From positions 1-8,218 of the forward strand of contig CAIMDR010000591.1 in NCBI GenBank assembly GCA_903839795.1: a DNA stretch of 8,218 nt. The letters run 5' to 3'. The notes beneath the pieces were generated by a model. It was given only the letters and a program-made list of their open reading frames with translations, did no database searches and was not told the origin of the DNA. The translations under genes were made by a program, and so were the position numbers. Of the stretch, positions 6,234-8,218 are shown one piece after another; position 1 is the first letter of the stretch, and every line of letters begins with the position of its first letter. This DNA is from an uncultured Methylococcaceae bacterium. GTDB taxonomy: Bacteria > Pseudomonadota > Gammaproteobacteria > Methylococcales > Methylomonadaceae.

Positions 6234-7302
6234 AAGTGTTAAGTGTTTGTATTAACAGGTCTTTGTCTACATCAATGGGCAGGGTGGCGACACCGATTTT
6301 TGATAACAAAATCAGCCTGATTTGACCATTCACATTCTTTTTGTCAACGGCCATTAATTCTAAAAATCGGTCTGAATCCAGTTGTTCGGGTGGTTGGGTA
6401 GGTAAGTTGCATTTTTTAAACAGTGCGATAATTCTGTCGACATCGGCATCCGTTAACCAGCCTTTTCTTCTGGACAAATCCGCCGCCTGGCACGTTCCTA
6501 TCGCCACGGCTTCACCATGAAGATAAGTGCCGTAACCGGCGCCTGTTTCAATAGCATGACCAAAGGTATGGCCCAAATTTAATGTAGCCCTGACACCGGT
6601 TTCCGTTTCATCTTCAGAGACAATCTGGGCTTTATTAATACAGGAACGTTCAATGGCATAAGCCAGGGCTTGCTTGTCTCGTGCCAATAAGGCGTTGATA
6701 TTAGCTTCCAGCCACTCAAAAAAATCGAGATCCCTGATCAAACCGTATTTAATAACTTCCGCTAAACCGGCGGATAATTGCCGATCATCCAACGTATCCA
6801 ACACATCGGCATCGGCGATAACACATTGGGGCTGATAAAAAGCACCAATCATGTTTTTACCCAAGGGATGGTTAACGCCGGTTTTGCCACCGACGGAAGA
6901 GTCAACTTGCGCCAATAAGGTGGTGGGTATTTGCACAAAGGCAATGCCTCGCTGATAACAGGCCGCCGCAAAGCCACCCATATCACCAATAACGCCGCCA
7001 CCTAAAGCAATCAAGGTCGCATTACGGCTAAATTTACCGGCCAGTAATTTGTCAAAGATATGCGTGACCGTTTCTAAAGTCTTAAATTGCTCACCATCAG
7101 GCAATATGACGGTTTCAACAGTAAACCCCTGCAAGTTTTTTAAAACCTTGTCCAGGTACAAAGGGGCAATGGTGGTATTGGTTACGACCATGACTTGCTT
7201 GGCTTTGATATGTTGTGTGTAAAGTTCGGCTTGGTTTATTAAACCAGCGCCTATATAAATCGGGTAACTACGGTCACCCAACTCTACTTGTAATTTTTTC
7301 AT
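6220..7302 (-). CDS. aroB: 3-dehydroquinate synthase
   Basis: A 360-residue cytosolic enzyme that converts DAHP to 3-dehydroquinate, the second step of the shikimate pathway, using NAD+ and a divalent metal. Visible motifs are [11 protein letters not shown] (69-79), the NAD-binding [14 protein letters not shown] (101-114), [19 protein letters not shown] (126-144) and [11 protein letters not shown]. The metal ligands are Glu182 ([12 protein letters not shown]), His245 ([11 protein letters not shown]) and His262 (LHGEAVAIG). Length is standard. The gene begins 5 bases after the aroK stop and overlaps the damX-like start by 14 bases, so aroK-aroB-damX form a tight operon. Nothing is missing or unusual. 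Confidence 0.97.
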   Translation of the reverse strand: MKKLQVELGDRSYPIYIGAGLINQAELYTQHIKAKQVMVVTNTTIAPLYLDKVLKNLQGFTVETVILPDGEQFKTLETVTHIFDKLLAGKFSRNATLIALGGGVIGDMGGFAAACYQRGIAFVQIPTTLLAQVDSSVGGKTGVNHPLGKNMIGAFYQPQCVIADADVLDTLDDRQLSAGLAEVIKYGLIRDLDFFEWLEANINALLARDKQALAYAIERSCINKAQIVSEDETETGVRATLNLGHTFGHAIETGAGYGTYLHGEAVAIGTCQAADLSRRKGWLTDADVDRIIALFKKCNLPTQPPEQLDSDRFLELMAVDKKNVNGQIRLILLSKIGVATLPIDVDKDLLIQTLNTYGRK

Positions 7303-7307
7303 GTGCG

Positions 7308-7832
7308 TTAACGATTGGCCGATCTGTATTCTTCCAGGATATGACTAACAACGGCTTTGCTTTGCATAACGCCGGTATCAATTATAAAATCCGCACAGGA
7401 CAAATAAAGATGCTCACGTTGCGCGAACAGATCTTCTATACGCTCTTTGGGATTATCTGTTTTTAACAAAGGCCGCTGAGTATCCCGACGGGTCCGTTCC
7501 AATATCCGTTCTACTGAACATTGCAAATAGACAATAAAACCGTTTTCTTTTAAGAGTCGGCGGTTTTCATCGCGTAAAATGGCACCGCCACCGGTAGCCA
7601 ACACAATGCCGTCTAATTCCGTCAGTTGCTGAATCATTTTTTGTTCGCGATCTCTGAAGCCTTCTTCGCCTTCAAATTCAAAAATAGTGGGAATATCGAC
7701 TCCCGTACTTTCTTCAATCGCTTTGTCACTGTCGTAAAAAGGTACGGTCAGTGATTTTGCCAACTGGCGACCTATCGTGGTTTTTCCTGCGCCCATAAGG
7801 CCCACTAAATATATATTTTCTGATCTTGTCAT
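7308..7832 (-). CDS. aroK: Shikimate kinase
   Basis: A 174-residue (from ATG 7832) nucleoside-monophosphate-kinase-fold enzyme that phosphorylates shikimate at the 3-hydroxyl with ATP. The P-loop is GLMGAGKTT (11-19). Shikimate contacts are Asp36 in FYDSD and Arg60 in GEEGFRDRE, plus the glycine triplet ATGGGA (about 79-84). The lid region includes [21 protein letters not shown] and [10 protein letters not shown] match E. coli AroK more closely than AroL. The frame also allows TTG at 7835 one codon earlier, and I chose the ATG. No good ribosome binding site precedes either. It is first gene of the aroK-aroB-damX set; by family context the genes upstream are often pilMNOPQ. Confidence 0.96.
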   Translation of the reverse strand: MTRSENIYLVGLMGAGKTTIGRQLAKSLTVPFYDSDKAIEESTGVDIPTIFEFEGEEGFRDREQKMIQQLTELDGIVLATGGGAILRDENRRLLKENGFIVYLQCSVERILERTRRDTQRPLLKTDNPKERIEDLFAQREHLYLSCADFIIDTGVMQSKAVVSHILEEYRSANR

Positions 7833-7885
7833 CAAAATACCGTGCTGGTTTAAAATATCCCGTTAAAGGAAATTGTTACTGTTTC

Positions 7886-7905
7886 ACAGTCCTGTTGAGG
7901 ACTGT
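7886..7905. repeat. Perfect 8-bp hairpin in the aroK leader
   Basis: ACAGTCCT (7886-7893) and AGGACTGT (7898-7905) are exact reverse complements around a GTTG loop (CAAC on the minus strand). It lies about 55 bases upstream of the aroK start. No T-run follows on the minus strand, so it is not a standard terminator; it could affect message stability or regulation. Confidence 0.5.
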
Positions 7906-7938
7906 CGTTTAAGATAATTGCTTCATTCACTGATCATT

Positions 7939-7972
7939 TAATCGACTAAACGCACTATCTGTCAGTCGATTA
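7939..7972. repeat. TAATCGACT...AGTCGATTA inverted repeat
   Basis: TAATCGACT (7939-7947) and AGTCGATTA (7964-7972) are perfect 9-bp reverse complements with a 16-base spacer. The core AGTCGAT occurs again at 8014-8020. The spacing and repeated core could suit a dimeric regulator's binding site upstream of aroK. No known regulator consensus is recognised. Confidence 0.45.
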
Positions 7973-8138
7973 TCACGCCCTGAATAAAGTCGGGCCTATC
8001 GGCTAAAAGCAATAGTCGATACAGCACACCTTTAATACCGAAACAAAAAGGGGCATTTTAGTTGATAAATAACCGTTTACTTTTGTCATAAAGTGCCCAT
8101 TGCTTGGCATTAACCTGACTTTTTAAGCGCCATGCTAC

Positions 8139-8144
8139 ATTATA
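8139..8144 (-). promoter_or_regulatory. Candidate -10 box for the aroK operon
   Basis: On the minus strand an exact TATAAT lies just downstream of the upstream gene's terminator, where the aroK operon promoter would be expected. The preceding 17-19 bases are A/T-rich with a seven-T run, but no good TTGACA-like -35 is present. Position supports it; sequence support is limited to the -10. Confidence 0.35.
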
Positions 8145-8156
8145 AGGTTAAATCTT

Positions 8157-8185
8157 AAAAAAAGGGCAGGATTATGCCCCTTTTT
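8157..8185 (-). terminator. Rho-independent terminator of the gene upstream of aroK
   Basis: Read on the minus strand, an A-tract and GGGGCA are followed by the loop TAATCC, then TGCCC and a run of seven T. This is a compact stem with flanking A/T tracts, the standard intrinsic terminator shape. The T-run is at 8157-8163 and the stem core at 8164-8180. Because A-rich and T-rich flanks lie on both sides it could also work in the plus direction, with five T. It lies shortly after a plausible minus-strand stop codon. Confidence 0.7.
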
Positions 8186-8202
8186 ACCGCAAGAAGAAAC
8201 TA

Positions 8203-8218
8203 TCAATTGTTTTCAGCC
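8203..8218 (-). CDS. Possible last codons of an upstream gene (pilQ by context only)
   Basis: In one minus-strand frame the window edge reads Ala-Glu-Asn-Asn-stop (TGA at 8205-8203), directly followed by a terminator hairpin. A second frame stays open to TAA at 8186-8184 (LKTIDSFLR), also just before the hairpin. A gene ending here is likely because of the terminator, and pilQ is the usual neighbour upstream of aroK. The visible residues are too few to identify it. Confidence 0.25.

Larger units (their letters stand above)
7833..8158. other. Noncoding leader upstream of aroK
   Basis: About 330 bases without a convincing gene on either strand. It holds a perfect 8-bp hairpin (7886-7905), a 9-bp inverted repeat (7939-7972) and a third AGTCGAT copy (8014-8020). 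There is a candidate -10 near the upstream terminator. If transcription starts near that -10, the aroK operon would carry a long untranslated leader. No recognisable riboswitch or attenuator leader peptide was found. Confidence 0.5.

Noticed and set aside
7215..7466. A plus-strand 83-codon frame across the aroB/aroK junction
   Set aside because: It is antisense to the conserved ends of aroB and aroK, with no recognisable protein features.

Overview
The window reads as ordinary, moderately AT-rich gammaproteobacterial chromosome. The protein sequences and gene order best suit a methane-oxidising Methylococcales-type bacterium (Methylobacter/Methylomonas-like). That placement is an inference from remembered protein style and gene order, not from a database search. 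There are nine well-supported protein genes and a hint of a tenth at the right edge. I see no rRNA, tRNA, CRISPR array, complete insertion sequence or phage gene.

Left part (1-3196): aguB (N-carbamoylputrescine amidase, polyamine synthesis) lies on the minus strand. It is divergent from a plus-strand set of three closely packed genes: ogt (O6-alkylguanine-DNA repair), xerD (tyrosine recombinase for chromosome dimer resolution) and an lpxA-like acyltransferase (lipid A). ogt and xerD overlap by 4 bases, and lpxA starts 6 bases after xerD, so the three look like one transcription unit of functionally unrelated housekeeping genes.

Middle part (3197-5351): a convergent intergenic stretch of 250 bases contains a perfect 12-bp inverted repeat and some degenerate repeats. 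After it comes a minus-strand pair in the order hemE (uroporphyrinogen decarboxylase) then a small exported DUF411 metal-binding protein, separated by 20 bases. Upstream of hemE is a repeat island of about 300 bases (9-bp tandem repeats, two strong palindromes, an 18-bp direct repeat). It separates hemE from the next cluster.

Right part (5352-8218): the minus-strand cluster aroK - aroB - damX-like ATPase encodes shikimate kinase, 3-dehydroquinate synthase and a membrane-anchored AAA protein. The order aroK-aroB-damX, often behind pilMNOPQ, is common in gammaproteobacteria. The damX-like protein ends soon after its membrane segment and lacks the C-terminal SPOR domain expected of the family, and the repeat island begins right behind it. 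A 370-base leader with hairpins and a rho-independent terminator separates aroK from an upstream gene, of which at most the last few codons are visible.

No undescribed multi-gene system is evident. The points most worth a second look are the SPOR-less DamX next to the repeat island, the divergent stand-alone LpxA, and the hemE-DUF411 pairing.
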